A stretch of 64,000 nucleotides of DNA, from assembly GCF_027627475.1 (NCBI RefSeq), contig NZ_CP115484.1, forward strand, positions 3,084,001-3,148,000, given 5' to 3'. Position numbers and translations under genes: made by a program. Shown here in pieces: positions 19,653-29,206 of the stretch. The notes beneath the pieces were generated by a model, which saw only the letters and a list, made by a program, of their open reading frames with translations, made no database searches and had not been told where the DNA came from. Within the stretch, counting starts at the first letter, position 1, and every line of letters begins with the position of its first letter. This stretch comes from Paenibacillus sp. SYP-B4298. GTDB lineage: Bacteria; Bacillota; Bacilli; Paenibacillales; Paenibacillaceae.

Positions 19653-20807
19653 TCAACTGATAAACGCCCCGAATACTTCATTGCCCAGCAGCACACCCCG
19701 TTCCGTTAGCCGGTACCGATTCTCGGGAGCGATGAACTCAAGCAATCCGCCTGCAACAAGCCGCTCCAGCGTGTCACCGAAACGCTCGCCCATCTCATAC
19801 CCCGGATACTGCTGCCGGAACCGCTCGGCTGTCACGCCAGACAGCAGACGCAGGCCCACCATCATAAAGTCCTCCATCGACTCGGACAGCTCCACCTGGC
19901 GCGTCTCGAGCCGCGGCAGACCGCGCGCAGCAGCGTCATTATAGGCCTGGACACCCTTGACATTAATATGACGCCAGCTACCATCATAGCCGTGTGCGCC
20001 GGCGCCCAGACCATAGTAAGGCTCATTGCGCCAGTACGTCATATTATGGCGGCTCTCGAAGCCAGGCAGGGCAAAGTTGCTGATCTCGTACTGCTCCCGT
20101 CCGGCCTGCTTCAGCCGGTTCATAATAAGCAGATACATCTCCAGCTCCTCATCCTCGGAGGGCAGCGGCAGCTCGTCCCGCTGATAGAGCGTATGGAATA
20201 GCGTATTCTCCTCTACCTTCAGCCCATATAGCGAGTAATGCGGCAGCCCAAGCTCCAGTGCCTTGCTCACGCTGTCATCCAGCGTGGAGAGCGTCTGGTC
20301 AGGCAGATTAAACATCAGGTCGATCGACAGATTGTCAAAGCCCGCCGCCCTCGCATTATCGATGCTGCGATACACATCGTCCACATTATGAATTCTGCCG
20401 ATCCGCTCCAGCAGATGATTGTCGAAGGACTGAACGCCAAAGCTGATGCGGTTCACGCCCCCCGCACGCATGACGCGCAGCTTCTCGGGATCTGTCGTGC
20501 CAGGATTGGCCTCCATCGTGAATTCCATGTGCTCCGACAATGGAAAATGGCGGCGTACCGCCGCCAAAAACTGCTCCATCTGCGGAGGTGTTAATACCGT
20601 AGGCGTGCCGCCACCGACAAACACCGTCTCAATCGTCTGGGGCGGCAGCGTCTCTACCGTCCGCACCATCTCCTGCTCCAGCGCCTCCAGGTAGTCCTCC
20701 ACCGGCTGCCCCTTGAGCACGAAGGAATTAAAGTCGCAATAAAAGCACTTGTTCGTACAAAATGGTATATGAATATACAGCGCCTTCGGAGGCTGTGTCC
20801 GCATCAT
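19653..20807 (-). CDS. hemW: radical SAM heme chaperone HemW
   Basis: Heme-binding radical SAM protein, formerly annotated as oxygen-independent coproporphyrinogen oxidase HemN. CTNKCFYCDF near residue 17 is the CxxxCxxC cluster motif followed by the extra cysteine-free FNSF typical of HemW; GGGTPTVL and EANPGTTDPEKL are family blocks; a C-terminal HemN-like domain ends the 384-residue protein. In Bacillus this gene (hemN/yqeR) also sits between lepA and hrcA. Predicted function is heme insertion into respiratory enzymes rather than porphyrin synthesis. Confidence 0.93.
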   Translation of the reverse strand: MMRTQPPKALYIHIPFCTNKCFYCDFNSFVLKGQPVEDYLEALEQEMVRTVETLPPQTIETVFVGGGTPTVLTPPQMEQFLAAVRRHFPLSEHMEFTMEANPGTTDPEKLRVMRAGGVNRISFGVQSFDNHLLERIGRIHNVDDVYRSIDNARAAGFDNLSIDLMFNLPDQTLSTLDDSVSKALELGLPHYSLYGLKVEENTLFHTLYQRDELPLPSEDEELEMYLLIMNRLKQAGREQYEISNFALPGFESRHNMTYWRNEPYYGLGAGAHGYDGSWRHINVKGVQAYNDAAARGLPRLETRQVELSESMEDFMMVGLRLLSGVTAERFRQQYPGYEMGERFGDTLERLVAGGLLEFIAPENRYRLTERGVLLGNEVFGAFIS

Positions 20808-20903
20808 CCTCGCTCCTTTCCCGCTGACGCAAGCAGGGGAGAGCAGCGCTCTCCCCCTGGACTTGCATGTCCTGCCTGTCTTCTTAATTCATGCGGATGC
20901 AGA

Positions 20904-22718
20904 CTATTCGTCGATCTTGAGCACCGCCATGAATGCCTCCTGAGGCACCTCGACGCTGCCGACCTGCTTCATCCGCTTCTTGCCTTCCTTCTGCTTCTCC
21001 AGCAGCTTGCGCTTCCGGCTAATATCGCCGCCATAGCATTTGGCAAGCACGTTCTTGCGCATTGCCTTCACGGTCTCGCGCGCGATGACCTTGGTGCCGA
21101 TCGAAGCTTGTACAGGCACCTCGAACATCTGGCGCGGAATCAGCTCCTTCATCTTCTCGCAGATAGCGCGTCCACGATGATATGCACGGTCGCGGTGCAC
21201 GATGACCGACAGCGCGTCCACCTGCTCGCTGTTGAGCATAATGTCCATCTTGACCAGATTCGATCTGCGGTAGCCTGCCACCTCGTAGTCGAACGAAGCG
21301 TAGCCCTTCGTGCTCGACTTGAGCTGATCGAAGAAGTCATAGACGATCTCCGACAACGGAATATGATACACGATCGTGACGCGATTGGTATCCAGGTACT
21401 CCATATTCTCGAATTCGCCGCGCTTGCCCTGACACAGCTCCATGATGGAGCCCACGAAATCGTTAGGCACGATAATCGAAGCCTTCACATACGGCTCCTC
21501 GACAAACTCAAGCTTCCCGGCCTCCGGGTAGTTGGACGGATTGTCGATCTCGATCATCTCGCCATTGGTCAGGGTTACGCGGTAGACCACGCTCGGCGCC
21601 GTTGTAATGAGCGGAATATTGAATTCCCGCTCGATACGCTCCTGAATAATCTCCATATGAAGCAGTCCCAGGAATCCGCAACGGAATCCGAAGCCCAGCG
21701 CCGTGGACGTCTCTGGCTCATAGCGCAGGGATGCGTCATTCAGCTCCAGCTTCTCCAGTGCCTCGCGCAGATCATTGTAGTCCTGCGTCTCAATCGGGTA
21801 CAGACCGCAGAATACCATCGGATTGATGCGGCGATAGCCAGGAAGCGGCTCAGGAGCCGGACGCTTCGCTTCGGTGATCGTATCCCCGACGCGCGTGTCC
21901 TTCACATTCTTGATGCCGGCTACAACGAAGCCAACATCGCCGACAGCCAATTCGTCGACGATCGTCATCCGCGGCTTGAAGGCGCCAACCTCGATCACCT
22001 CGAACTCGGCGCCTGTCGCCATGAAGCGAATTTTCTTGCCGGCCTTGATGCTACCATCCATTACGCGCACATAGACAATAACGCCCTTGTACGGATCGTA
22101 ATGGGAATCGAATATGAGCGCCTTAAGCGGCTCATCCGGGTCACCTGTAGGAGCGGGCACCTGCTTGACGACCTGCTCCAATATTTCCTTGATGCCGATA
22201 CCGGCCTTCGCCGAAGCAAGCACCGCCTCACTTGCATCCAGCCCGATAACATCCTCAATCTCCTGCTTGACGCGCTCTGGCTCGGCGCTCGGCAGATCGA
22301 TCTTGTTGATAACAGGGAGAATCTCCAGATTATTATCCAGCGCCAGATAGACGTTGGCCAATGTCTGCGCTTCGATTCCCTGCGCCGCATCCACCACGAG
22401 CAGCGCGCCCTCGCAGGCCGCCAGGCTGCGCGATACTTCATACGTGAAGTCGACATGCCCTGGCGTGTCGATCAGATTAAGCAAATATTCCTCGCCGTCA
22501 TCGGCGCGGTAAGCCAGGCGTACCGCCTGCAGCTTGATCGTAATGCCGCGTTCCCGCTCCAGATCCATCTGGTCGAGCACCTGGTGCTGCATCTCCCGGT
22601 TGGACAGTGCCCCGGTATACTCTAAGATCCGGTCTGCCAGCGTTGATTTCCCATGGTCTATATGGGCAATAATTGAAAAGTTGCGAATCTTCTTCTGTCG
22701 TTCACGAACGTCTGCCAT
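20904..22718 (-). CDS. lepA: elongation factor 4 (LepA)
   Basis: Translational GTPase that acts on the ribosome (back-translocation or assembly role). G1 [15 protein letters not shown]3 DTPGHVDF and G4 NKIDL are all present, followed by EF-Tu-like and EF-G-like domains and the LepA-specific C-terminus ending [12 protein letters not shown]. 604 residues. ATG at 22718 ([15 protein letters not shown]) was taken over GTG 22733 by alignment with the family. It lies downstream of the sporulation genes gpr, spoIIP and yqxA as in Bacillus. Confidence 0.97.
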   Translation of the reverse strand: MADVRERQKKIRNFSIIAHIDHGKSTLADRILEYTGALSNREMQHQVLDQMDLERERGITIKLQAVRLAYRADDGEEYLLNLIDTPGHVDFTYEVSRSLAACEGALLVVDAAQGIEAQTLANVYLALDNNLEILPVINKIDLPSAEPERVKQEIEDVIGLDASEAVLASAKAGIGIKEILEQVVKQVPAPTGDPDEPLKALIFDSHYDPYKGVIVYVRVMDGSIKAGKKIRFMATGAEFEVIEVGAFKPRMTIVDELAVGDVGFVVAGIKNVKDTRVGDTITEAKRPAPEPLPGYRRINPMVFCGLYPIETQDYNDLREALEKLELNDASLRYEPETSTALGFGFRCGFLGLLHMEIIQERIEREFNIPLITTAPSVVYRVTLTNGEMIEIDNPSNYPEAGKLEFVEEPYVKASIIVPNDFVGSIMELCQGKRGEFENMEYLDTNRVTIVYHIPLSEIVYDFFDQLKSSTKGYASFDYEVAGYRRSNLVKMDIMLNSEQVDALSVIVHRDRAYHRGRAICEKMKELIPRQMFEVPVQASIGTKVIARETVKAMRKNVLAKCYGGDISRKRKLLEKQKEGKKRMKQVGSVEVPQEAFMAVLKIDE

Positions 22719-22800
22719 GCTTAACCCCCACACCCAGTCAAATGCAATATCCTCTCATTATATCAGTTGATGCACCGCCCAGCAATGACCTGGAGTCTCA

Positions 22801-23259
22801 TTAGTTGGTGAATGAATCGAACAGCGAGACCACGAGCCGAATTCCGCTGCTCGACAACGACTGGAGCATGCCTGCCGTCTGGTCAGCCATGCGATTGACA
22901 GTCGGCTCTCTATACTCGCCGTATGCGCCTGGAAGCCGGGGCTCTAGCGGCTGGTACGCGGCAACGTCACGATCTTGCAGATGGGGACCATATATTGATT
23001 GCGCGGGGGGCTGCGCCGTCTGCACGGGCTGCTCCGTGTCCCCGGCGAATGTCTCGCCAGCTTGGATAGCGGCTTGAGGAGAACCGCTTGGCTGCGACGA
23101 TGCCGATTCTCGCTGTTCCCCGTCAGCAGAACCCGACTGCTGCTGAATCGGTCCGTACACGCGCTCGATGCCAGAGGAGGCCATATCGAGGCCATACATG
23201 AATATGACCGTGAGTGCAGCGCCTATGAGCGCCCACTTTAGCGAATGATTTTTTTTCAT
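22801..23259 (-). CDS. yqxA: YqxA-like DUF3679-type protein, membrane-anchored
   Basis: 152 residues with one N-terminal membrane segment (WALIGAALTVIFMYGLDMAS), then a Gln/Ser/Pro-rich extracytoplasmic stretch and a short conserved C-terminus (LSSSGIRLVVSLFDSF). Sequence similarity is weak; the assignment leans on gene order, since Bacillus has yqxA in exactly this place between spoIIP and lepA. Start at ATG 23259 after GAAAGGAGAGCGGGAG. Probably a mother-cell or sporulation-associated membrane protein; function unknown. Confidence 0.7.
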   Translation of the reverse strand: MKKNHSLKWALIGAALTVIFMYGLDMASSGIERVYGPIQQQSGSADGEQRESASSQPSGSPQAAIQAGETFAGDTEQPVQTAQPPAQSIYGPHLQDRDVAAYQPLEPRLPGAYGEYREPTVNRMADQTAGMLQSLSSSGIRLVVSLFDSFTN

Positions 23260-23310
23260 CTCCCGCTCTCCTTTCATCCATGGCTGAAATGTAGTCAACG
23301 CTGCGCCTCC

Positions 23311-24567
23311 TCAGCTCTTGCGCGGCGCTGACGGGGCCGTCGCCTTCTCGGCTTGCTCGGATTCCCAATATATCTTGGATATAATCTTCGCGAGCGCATC
23401 GACAGTTCGATAGGATTCCTCCAATGTGTTGTCCACGCCTCCAACCTCGACCAAGACGCTGTTCTCGGACAGTGATTGATTGTATTCCCCGTTGCCTGTC
23501 GCCGCCGACTTGCCCCATATGCCGCGTGAGATGCCCGGGTACTCCTCCTCCAGCGCCTCGTGCAGCTTGGTGGCGAACATCTCGTTCTTCTTCCATTCCG
23601 GGTTGCGATGACCAATAATGAAGAACACCTGTGCATAATCCTTGCCATCAATCGTCGCTGTTGTATGCTTGCGTCGCTGGGAGTCGCGATGAAGATCGAA
23701 CAGATATTTCAACTCCGGCTGCTCCGCCATTACACTTTTCACCGTTTCTTTTGAATACTTATAGGATAACTCCCAACGATAGTTTTTAATCGCGGTCGAA
23801 TAATCGGTGTCGGAATGCAGCGCGCCAATCCCTTCCTCTTCAAGTCTCTCCGCCAGCCGCTTACCGACCAGTGTAATATTGTCCGTCTTGGAGTCCGCTT
23901 TACTGTTGCCTGTCGTATACCATGATTCCCTCGGATGCGAGTGATAGATGAACACCTGTTTCCTGTCCGCATCAGGAGTGGACGCCTTAGGCTTGCTCTC
24001 CTGAGGCTTGCTTTCCTTATCCTTCTGCTCCTTGCCCTCTGCCGCCGCCTGCCCATCAGGATTCTTCGGAGTCTTGCCACCTGCGCCCTCAGAGGACTCC
24101 TGCCCCTTGGCAACTGGAATCGGCTGCTGATCCTTCGGGCCTGCTCCCCCTGCCCCGCCGCTGCCTGAGCGCAGCAGCACCGCATCATCTGCACTAAGCC
24201 CTGGCAGCTCTGAGGCGACGAGACTGCGCGGGTCTGCGGGATTGACATTGGTCAGCACTCGCAGCATGAAGGCCGCAGTCTGCTTGCCTAGCAGCTTCTC
24301 ACCCGGCTGCTGACTGCCCTCGAAGGCTGGAAGCTCCATGCCCAGCATCTCGGAAAACAACTGGCTGGATACTGCTGCGGCAAAGCCTTTCATAGAGGAC
24401 AGCGGCGAGGTGGAGGCCTCCTGATGGAGCATGCCTCCTAATCCAGCCGCAACAAAAAACACCATGGAGCTTAAAGATAGAACTGCAAATGTCTTGCCTC
24501 CAACAAGAAGCTGCCGAATGCGCTCGCTGCTTCCATGACGAAATATAGTGCCCGTCCATCTTCTCAT
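23311..24567 (-). CDS. spoIIP: stage II sporulation protein P (SpoIIP)
   Basis: Peptidoglycan amidase/endopeptidase that works with SpoIID and SpoIIM to drive forespore engulfment. N-terminal membrane segment (FAVLSLSSMVFFVAAGLGGM), a long low-complexity Lys/Glu/Pro spacer (roughly residues 135-205), then the catalytic domain with VFIYHSHPRESW, LHSDTDYS, YLFDLHRDS and VLVEVGGVDNT. 418 residues. ATG 24567 is set by GGAGG eight bases upstream. Follows gpr, the standard order in Bacilli. Confidence 0.95.
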   Translation of the reverse strand: MRRWTGTIFRHGSSERIRQLLVGGKTFAVLSLSSMVFFVAAGLGGMLHQEASTSPLSSMKGFAAAVSSQLFSEMLGMELPAFEGSQQPGEKLLGKQTAAFMLRVLTNVNPADPRSLVASELPGLSADDAVLLRSGSGGAGGAGPKDQQPIPVAKGQESSEGAGGKTPKNPDGQAAAEGKEQKDKESKPQESKPKASTPDADRKQVFIYHSHPRESWYTTGNSKADSKTDNITLVGKRLAERLEEEGIGALHSDTDYSTAIKNYRWELSYKYSKETVKSVMAEQPELKYLFDLHRDSQRRKHTTATIDGKDYAQVFFIIGHRNPEWKKNEMFATKLHEALEEEYPGISRGIWGKSAATGNGEYNQSLSENSVLVEVGGVDNTLEESYRTVDALAKIISKIYWESEQAEKATAPSAPRKS

Positions 24568-24841
24568 AGGACATTCCTCCAAGCCTTATCTCTTGCTTCA
24601 CTATCATCCTATGAGAGTTGTGCCGCTGGTAGAACTGCTATGACGAATCCCAATCAAGAGACTTCTAGAGTCGCAGACATGTGCCTGACCGCAGTGATGC
24701 CTGCGAACGCGCGAGGATGGGACATACACGCAGTCTACGAACCGTCTAGGGAGCTTGGTGGGTGCCATGCCAAAAGACCCCTTCTGCCATCAAGGGAAGA
24801 AGGAGCCTAAAGACAAGCTATGCTGCTGCCAGCGCAGCCGC

Positions 24842-25846
24842 TTAATGCGTATAAGCCGCGACATTCGAGCTGTCGACCGCGTCATGAAGCGCCGCATTCA
24901 GTCCGCTGGCAATGATATTGCCGATGTCCTCGATGAACTCGTCTACCTCCTTGGGCGTGACGAGCAGGTCATGACCCATCGGCGATAGAATCTCCTTAAC
25001 CAGCGTGAGCCGTTCATGCTCCTCCATCGAATCAAGGAGCCCCAGAATTTGTCCTGTATTGGAGGTTTGCGTCTGGAAATGCTTCTGCATCAGCTCGATG
25101 CAATTGTTGACGATGGTGGAGGCGAACATGACCGTCGGCACGCCGATGGCGATGACCGGGACGCCCATAATTTCCTTCGTAATGCCACGCCGCTTATTGC
25201 CTATGCCTGAACCGGGGTGGATGCCTGTATCCGAAATTTGGATCGTTGTGTTCACCCGCTCGATCGCTTTGGATGCCAGCGCATCGATTGCTACGATGAA
25301 ATCCGGCTTGGACTGCTCGACGATGCCCTTGATAATATCGCTCGATTCGATGCCCGTAATGCCGAGCACCCCTGGAGACACTGCGCTCACCGGGCGATAG
25401 CCAGGAGCAACCTCATCAGGCATCAGCTCGAAGAAATGGCGGGTAATCATTACATTCTCCACGACGATCGGTCCGAGCGCATCGGGTGTGACATTCCAGT
25501 TGCCGAGCCCGACGATCAGCGCCTTAGCTTGAGCACTGACCCCGGTCTGCTGCAAGAACAGCTCAAACTGCTTGGCAAAGTGGGTCGCAACTCGATCCTG
25601 CAGCTCCGTATCCTGCTTCCTGAGCCCGGGCACCTCAAGCGTCACATAGTTGCCGATCATTTTGCCGATAGCCTGGGAGCCCTGCTCGTTCTCGACCGTG
25701 AGGCGGGTAATCTGAATGCCATGGTCATTCATCGTCGTCATGGACACACCCTGCAGCGCCTCGCCGCCCTGCTCCGCTATCTCCTTGGCCTCAAGCGCCA
25801 AATCCGTTCTTACCGAATACTGCTGAAGATCCAACTCGCTCATCAT
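24842..25846 (-). CDS. gpr: GPR germination endopeptidase
   Basis: Protease that degrades small acid-soluble spore proteins at the start of germination. Made as a zymogen that removes about 15 residues itself; the processing region is recognisable (LDLQQYSVRTDLALEA near the N-terminus). Core blocks: GNWNVTPDALGP, TGIESSDIIKGIVEQ, IVAIDALASKAIERVNTTIQ, GSGIGNKRRGI. 334 residues from ATG 25846, chosen because GAGGGGAG lies directly upstream; the longer frame to 25960 runs into a repeat element. No promoter is seen between that element and the gene, so expression must start within or beyond it. Confidence 0.95.
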   Translation of the reverse strand: MMSELDLQQYSVRTDLALEAKEIAEQGGEALQGVSMTTMNDHGIQITRLTVENEQGSQAIGKMIGNYVTLEVPGLRKQDTELQDRVATHFAKQFELFLQQTGVSAQAKALIVGLGNWNVTPDALGPIVVENVMITRHFFELMPDEVAPGYRPVSAVSPGVLGITGIESSDIIKGIVEQSKPDFIVAIDALASKAIERVNTTIQISDTGIHPGSGIGNKRRGITKEIMGVPVIAIGVPTVMFASTIVNNCIELMQKHFQTQTSNTGQILGLLDSMEEHERLTLVKEILSPMGHDLLVTPKEVDEFIEDIGNIIASGLNAALHDAVDSSNVAAYTH

Positions 25847-25868
25847 TGCCACTCCCCTCGACGAATTA

Positions 25869-26028
25869 GGGCGTGTCTTAAAGCTCTCAAGGAGCCGATG
25901 CTGCCGAATTTCCCTTCTATGCAAGGCGCTCCTTCGGGGGCTTACCGGAGGGTTAGCCAAGCAAAGGAAACGCAGCAGGGGGCGAAAAGACGGTGCGGTA
26001 TGCCCTTGAGCGGGTTTTAAGACACGTT
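25869..26028. mobile_element. MITE-like inverted-repeat element between gpr and rpsT
   Basis: About 160 bases bounded by inverted repeats: CGTGTCTTAAA (25872-25882) and TTTAAGACACG (26015-26025), with a second conserved block CTCAAGG / CCTTGAG just inside each end. It contains no gene. Size, terminal repeats and position in an intergenic gap suit a non-autonomous miniature element; no clear target-site duplication is visible, and no second copy occurs in this window. Confidence 0.65.
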
Positions 26029-26087
26029 CTGGTTGTAGTGTGCGCCCGCCCGTCTCTTTTATGCGAGAGCTACGGAAGGAGAGGCTA

Positions 26088-26116
26088 TTGCAATCTGGGC
26101 TTAGTCATGATAATAT
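26088..26116 (+). promoter_or_regulatory. sigma-A promoter of rpsT
   Basis: TTGCAA (26088-26093), 17-base spacer, TAATAT (26111-26116), sixty bases before the rpsT start. Confidence 0.65.
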
Positions 26117-26175
26117 GTCTAGAGTTGTGTTATCTAGCTGTATCTAGTTTTTTTCCTGTACAGGAGGTGAAAGCC

Positions 26176-26448
26176 ATGCCAAACATTAAATCTGCTATCA
26201 AACGTGTGAAAACGAACGAGAAACGTCGCGCTCTTAACGCTTCTCAGAAATCCGCGCTTCGGACGGCTGTTAAATCTGCTGACCAAGCCATCGGAGGAAC
26301 AGATGTAGAAGCAGCAAAAGCTGCTCTGATCGTTGCGACGAAGAAATTGGACAAAGCCGTTACGAAAGGCCTGATTCATAAAAATGCGGCTGCCCGTAAG
26401 AAATCCCGTCTGGCGAAAAAGCTTAACGCTCTTTCGGCTCAAGCATAA
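26176..26448 (+). CDS. rpsT: 30S ribosomal protein S20
   Basis: Small basic 16S rRNA-binding primary assembly protein. 90 residues, begins [18 protein letters not shown] and ends [16 protein letters not shown], the full S20 family pattern of three long Lys/Arg/Ala-rich helices. ATG at 26176 has AGGAGGTGA six bases upstream; a longer frame to 25993 would read through the repeat element and is not credible. One of the very few plus-strand genes here; transcribed divergently from gpr and ended by a terminator. Confidence 0.97.
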   Translation: MPNIKSAIKRVKTNEKRRALNASQKSALRTAVKSADQAIGGTDVEAAKAALIVATKKLDKAVTKGLIHKNAAARKKSRLAKKLNALSAQA

Positions 26449-26572
26449 GAACTTCTTCTGCAGCCATGCAGATCAGATAGGTTTATGTAAGGGATAGAAG
26501 CGGATTAAGGAATCCCAGATTTCTTATTCGCTTGTATTTCCGGGAACAATGCTCACGCTGTTATGAACAGAC

Positions 26573-26616
26573 AATTCCTGTACCTGCCCCGCAAGGAGCT
26601 GATACAGGAATTTTTT
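26573..26616 (+). terminator. intrinsic terminator of rpsT
   Basis: AATTCCTGTA (26573-26582) pairs with TACAGGAATT (26603-26612), followed by a run of six T (26611-26616). Confidence 0.85.
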
Positions 26617-26667
26617 ATTGCCTGGCACAACTATGGAAACCAGCTAATTTCTAATCGCTCGAACTAA

Positions 26668-26719
26668 CTAGGCGAAAACACCTCTTCACTATATCTATAA
26701 AAAGTGTGGTTTCGCCTAG
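26668..26719. repeat. inverted repeat, possible bidirectional terminator
   Basis: CTAGGCGAAA (26668-26677) and TTTCGCCTAG (26710-26719) with further partial pairing inside (CAC/GTG). It lies between rpsT and the convergent small membrane gene and could stop transcription from either side, or be a relic of an inserted element. Confidence 0.5.
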
Positions 26720-26733
26720 ACAAGAAATTGCAT

Positions 26734-27015
26734 CTATTTTTTGATCAATGGTGAGATGTAGGTTAGAAACGGTGGTCTTACTAAGTTTTCGCTATAACCA
26801 ATCCCATATTCATGACCCTCTAAAAGCAATGGAAAAACAATGTCGGGAGTTTTGATTGTCACTTCTTCACCATTCTCCTTTCTCACATGAATATAAGGAT
26901 AGTTTTTTCCTTTTATTGTCCCGATCATTGTAGTTCGACTATGAAAAAAATAATAGTAACTATAGAAAGTGACCAAAGCAACTATCACACACAATATAAA
27001 ACGCCGAATGTTAAT
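26734..27015 (-). CDS. hypothetical small membrane-anchored protein, unusual start
   Basis: About 93 residues with one N-terminal membrane segment (RRFILCVIVALVTFYSYYYFF) and a soluble, partly beta tail (MIGTIKGKNYPYIHVRKENG ...). No recognised family. No ATG or GTG sits at a useful distance from the only good binding site (AGGAGGAAG); the codon in place is ATT at 27015. The TTG at 26994 would give 86 residues but cuts the membrane segment's positive flank and has no binding site. Base composition is clearly lower in GC than the neighbours, suggesting acquired DNA. It may be a decaying gene. Confidence 0.5.
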   Translation of the reverse strand: MNIRRFILCVIVALVTFYSYYYFFHSRTTMIGTIKGKNYPYIHVRKENGEEVTIKTPDIVFPLLLEGHEYGIGYSENLVRPPFLTYISPLIKK

Positions 27016-27168
27016 TTTCTTCCTCCTCCTAGGGTACTCTAAATTTCCAGAACTTCGACTGCCATTCTCCAGACTCGGAGTACTCAGGGTGCTAGCCTTC
27101 CTTTACTCAACGGCTGACATGAACGGGCGGATAGTAACGGAAGCAATCTTCCTCTATGAACAAATAAC

Positions 27169-27218
27169 GGGGTTGCCCAGAAAGTCAGTTGGGACTAAGT
27201 CTCTGGGCAACCCCTTTT
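27169..27218 (+). terminator. strong hairpin with T-run in the island
   Basis: GGGGTTGCCCAGA (27169-27181) pairs perfectly with TCTGGGCAACCCC (27202-27214), then TTTT. No gene is seen just upstream, so it may be the tail of a lost gene or element. Confidence 0.6.
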
Positions 27219-27467
27219 CATATGCTCTATGCCCCTCTATGCAGGCCAGTTAACGCCTATAGGCCTCAACAAGCCCCTTTAGCCCCTGCCGCGCGTAGCT
27301 TCCTCCAGGTCTAATGCAAAATCCGGGTTGGCAATATTCAGCTTCCCTTCTTCAATCACAACCGCTTAAAAGCATGCCCTTAGGACAAGTTTATTACATG
27401 AAGGTTCGCCCTATTGCTTCTTATTTTCCCGGCAAACCGGAATATATAGATAGCTTCCTTGAACATG

Positions 27468-27494
27468 CTGCTGTATATCGTGCAGCAGTTTTTT
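27468..27494 (+). terminator. small hairpin with T-run in the island
   Basis: CTGCTG (27468-27473) pairs with CAGCAG (27483-27488), followed by six T. No credible gene precedes it. Confidence 0.4.
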
Positions 27495-27914
27495 CGGCTC
27501 AACCTAATAATCAGTGCTTGACAGAAAATAGAGCTTAGCGGAGGGGCGGAGGGATTCTGGAGAAACGTCAGTGTTCGCCTTTAAAGACCGATTCCCACCA
27601 TAGTCCTCATATAAATAAAAGGAATCGGGCTTTAACAGCGATCGGAAGAACCCTCTGTCCCGTAGCGTCTCATCTCGGCCCAAGTCAAGCACTGATTTCT
27701 GGTTTGAGCCGTTTTTTCGGCAGCACATTTTATGCATTGTGATATTTCATTTTGTATGCGTTTGAAGAAGGCTCCAAGCAAAGTTCATGCGGAACTCCTT
27801 GCCCGGAGCCACCTGCATCGATACGAACTAATAGATGTATCATGCCATCAACTCCTGTCTGTAATTGATTTTGGCTACGCCGTGACTGCGTTCGGCCTCC
27901 TCTGTATGAAAGTA

Positions 27915-28931
27915 TTAAGCGCCCATACGAAGCAAAAACAGCTCCACACCGAGCACCTTGTCGATCTGCCCTGTCTTCATCTGAAAGTCCAGTTCTGCCA
28001 GACGGGACAGCTCGCGCGCCAGAGCAGACGGCTCATGTCGCCGCGCCTTCTCCATAGACAGCTTGACCACATACGGATGCAAGCCCAGATGTCCGGCAAT
28101 CTGCTGAGGCGTATAGCGATGTCCCTCCAATTCCTTAATCTGCAGCATAATACGGAGCTGCCTTGCCATAAGCGCCACGATCTTGATCGGCTCCTCCTTG
28201 CGCAGCAGCAGCTCCCGGTACAACTGCAGCGCACGGCCTGTCTGGAGCGCAGCCATCGCATCAACCAGGGCAAAAACATCCTCCTCGAGTGAAGGGATTG
28301 TTAACAGTTCCACTTCGCGGCGACTGATCGCTCCCCCCTCGCCTACATACAGACATAGCTTGTCCACCTCTTGCGAGAGCTGCTGCAATCGGTTGCCGCA
28401 GCGCATCGTGATCAGTTCGGCGGCAGACTCCTCCAGTTCGCGTCCTTGCTGTTGGGCCCGCTTGATCATCCAGCGAAGCAGATCATTGCCCTCAAGCTCT
28501 TGGAATTGCAGCAGCACATCCAGCTCCTTCAGCCGCTTCACCAGCTTGCGCCGCTCATCCAGCTTCTCCGCTTGAACGAGAAAGACGATGGTGCTCGTCT
28601 CGCAAGGCTCAGCCAGATAGCTCAGCAGACGATCCGTCTGATGGTTCAGCTTGCCCTCCTTGCCAGCGGCCAGCACTGTCTGGTCCCGAACAATAATGAG
28701 CTTATGTGGATGGAAGAAGGACGGCGACTCTGCTTCCAATACCGCTTCATCGAGCAAGGTTTCCGACGTGTCAAATTTGACAATGCCCATATCTTGCCCC
28801 TCCTTGCCGAGCAGCTCTTCGGCCAGGAAGGAGACAAACTCCTGTATCCGGTACCCATCCTTGCCGTACAGCACATATATCGGCCTCACCTGGCCGCTGC
28901 GTATCTCCTTCGTTGCGCTCCGCAAATCCAT
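27915..28931 (-). CDS. holA: DNA polymerase III subunit delta, HolA
   Basis: Subunit of the clamp loader that opens the beta sliding clamp. 338 residues with the family pattern: N-terminal IYVLYGKDGYRIQEFVSFL, the region FFHPHKLIIVRDQTVL, DLLRWMIKRAQQQGRELEE, and the C-terminal helical domain with RLAELDFQMKTGQIDKVLGVELFLL. No P-loop, as expected for delta. Position between the com locus and rpsT matches Bacillus yqeN. Confidence 0.95.
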   Translation of the reverse strand: MDLRSATKEIRSGQVRPIYVLYGKDGYRIQEFVSFLAEELLGKEGQDMGIVKFDTSETLLDEAVLEAESPSFFHPHKLIIVRDQTVLAAGKEGKLNHQTDRLLSYLAEPCETSTIVFLVQAEKLDERRKLVKRLKELDVLLQFQELEGNDLLRWMIKRAQQQGRELEESAAELITMRCGNRLQQLSQEVDKLCLYVGEGGAISRREVELLTIPSLEEDVFALVDAMAALQTGRALQLYRELLLRKEEPIKIVALMARQLRIMLQIKELEGHRYTPQQIAGHLGLHPYVVKLSMEKARRHEPSALARELSRLAELDFQMKTGQIDKVLGVELFLLRMGA

Positions 28932-29206
28932 ACTGACTCCTTTCTGCCCGAGTACCGCAACAAAGGGATGCTGCCGTGAACGGCCTCATCCCTCTGTCCC
29001 TGAATATCTATATAAACATTCAGCAGGGGGTCCATGGCTCCCCCTGGCAGAATGGTCATACGATGAATCAGGCCACAACAACTATTCGCTTCCTGATGCT
29101 ATACAATACGCTCAGGAGTTAAGATGTGTGCAAATCAGGCTTGCCCAAATTTGTGTGTTCCCGTCCAACTGGCTTCCGATCGTCCTCGTTCACTTTCAGG
29201 GGAACT
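28932..29206. other. gap between anti-sigma gene and holA
   Basis: Contains one short palindromic hairpin, CAGGGGG (29024-29030) with CCCCCTG (29040-29046), lacking a T-run. Bacillus carries the tiny yqzM gene near this place; I found no equivalent frame here. No clear promoter for holA was identified. Confidence 0.4.

Larger units (their letters stand above)
27016..27914. other. AT-richer intergenic island without a recognisable gene
   Basis: Nearly 900 bases between the small membrane gene and holA. Several short open frames exist on both strands but none has a good ribosome binding site, family similarity or consistent codon use. It holds two terminator-like hairpins (27169-27218 and 27468-27494). 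I read it as remnants of inserted DNA; no transposase motif is convincing. Confidence 0.5.

Noticed and set aside
20769-22625. Open frame of 618 codons opposite lepA
   Set aside because: Mirror of a conserved gene; His/Leu/Arg-rich and without motifs.
27314-27737. Short frames in the AT-rich island on both strands
   Set aside because: No ribosome binding sites, no family, and they cross terminator-like hairpins.
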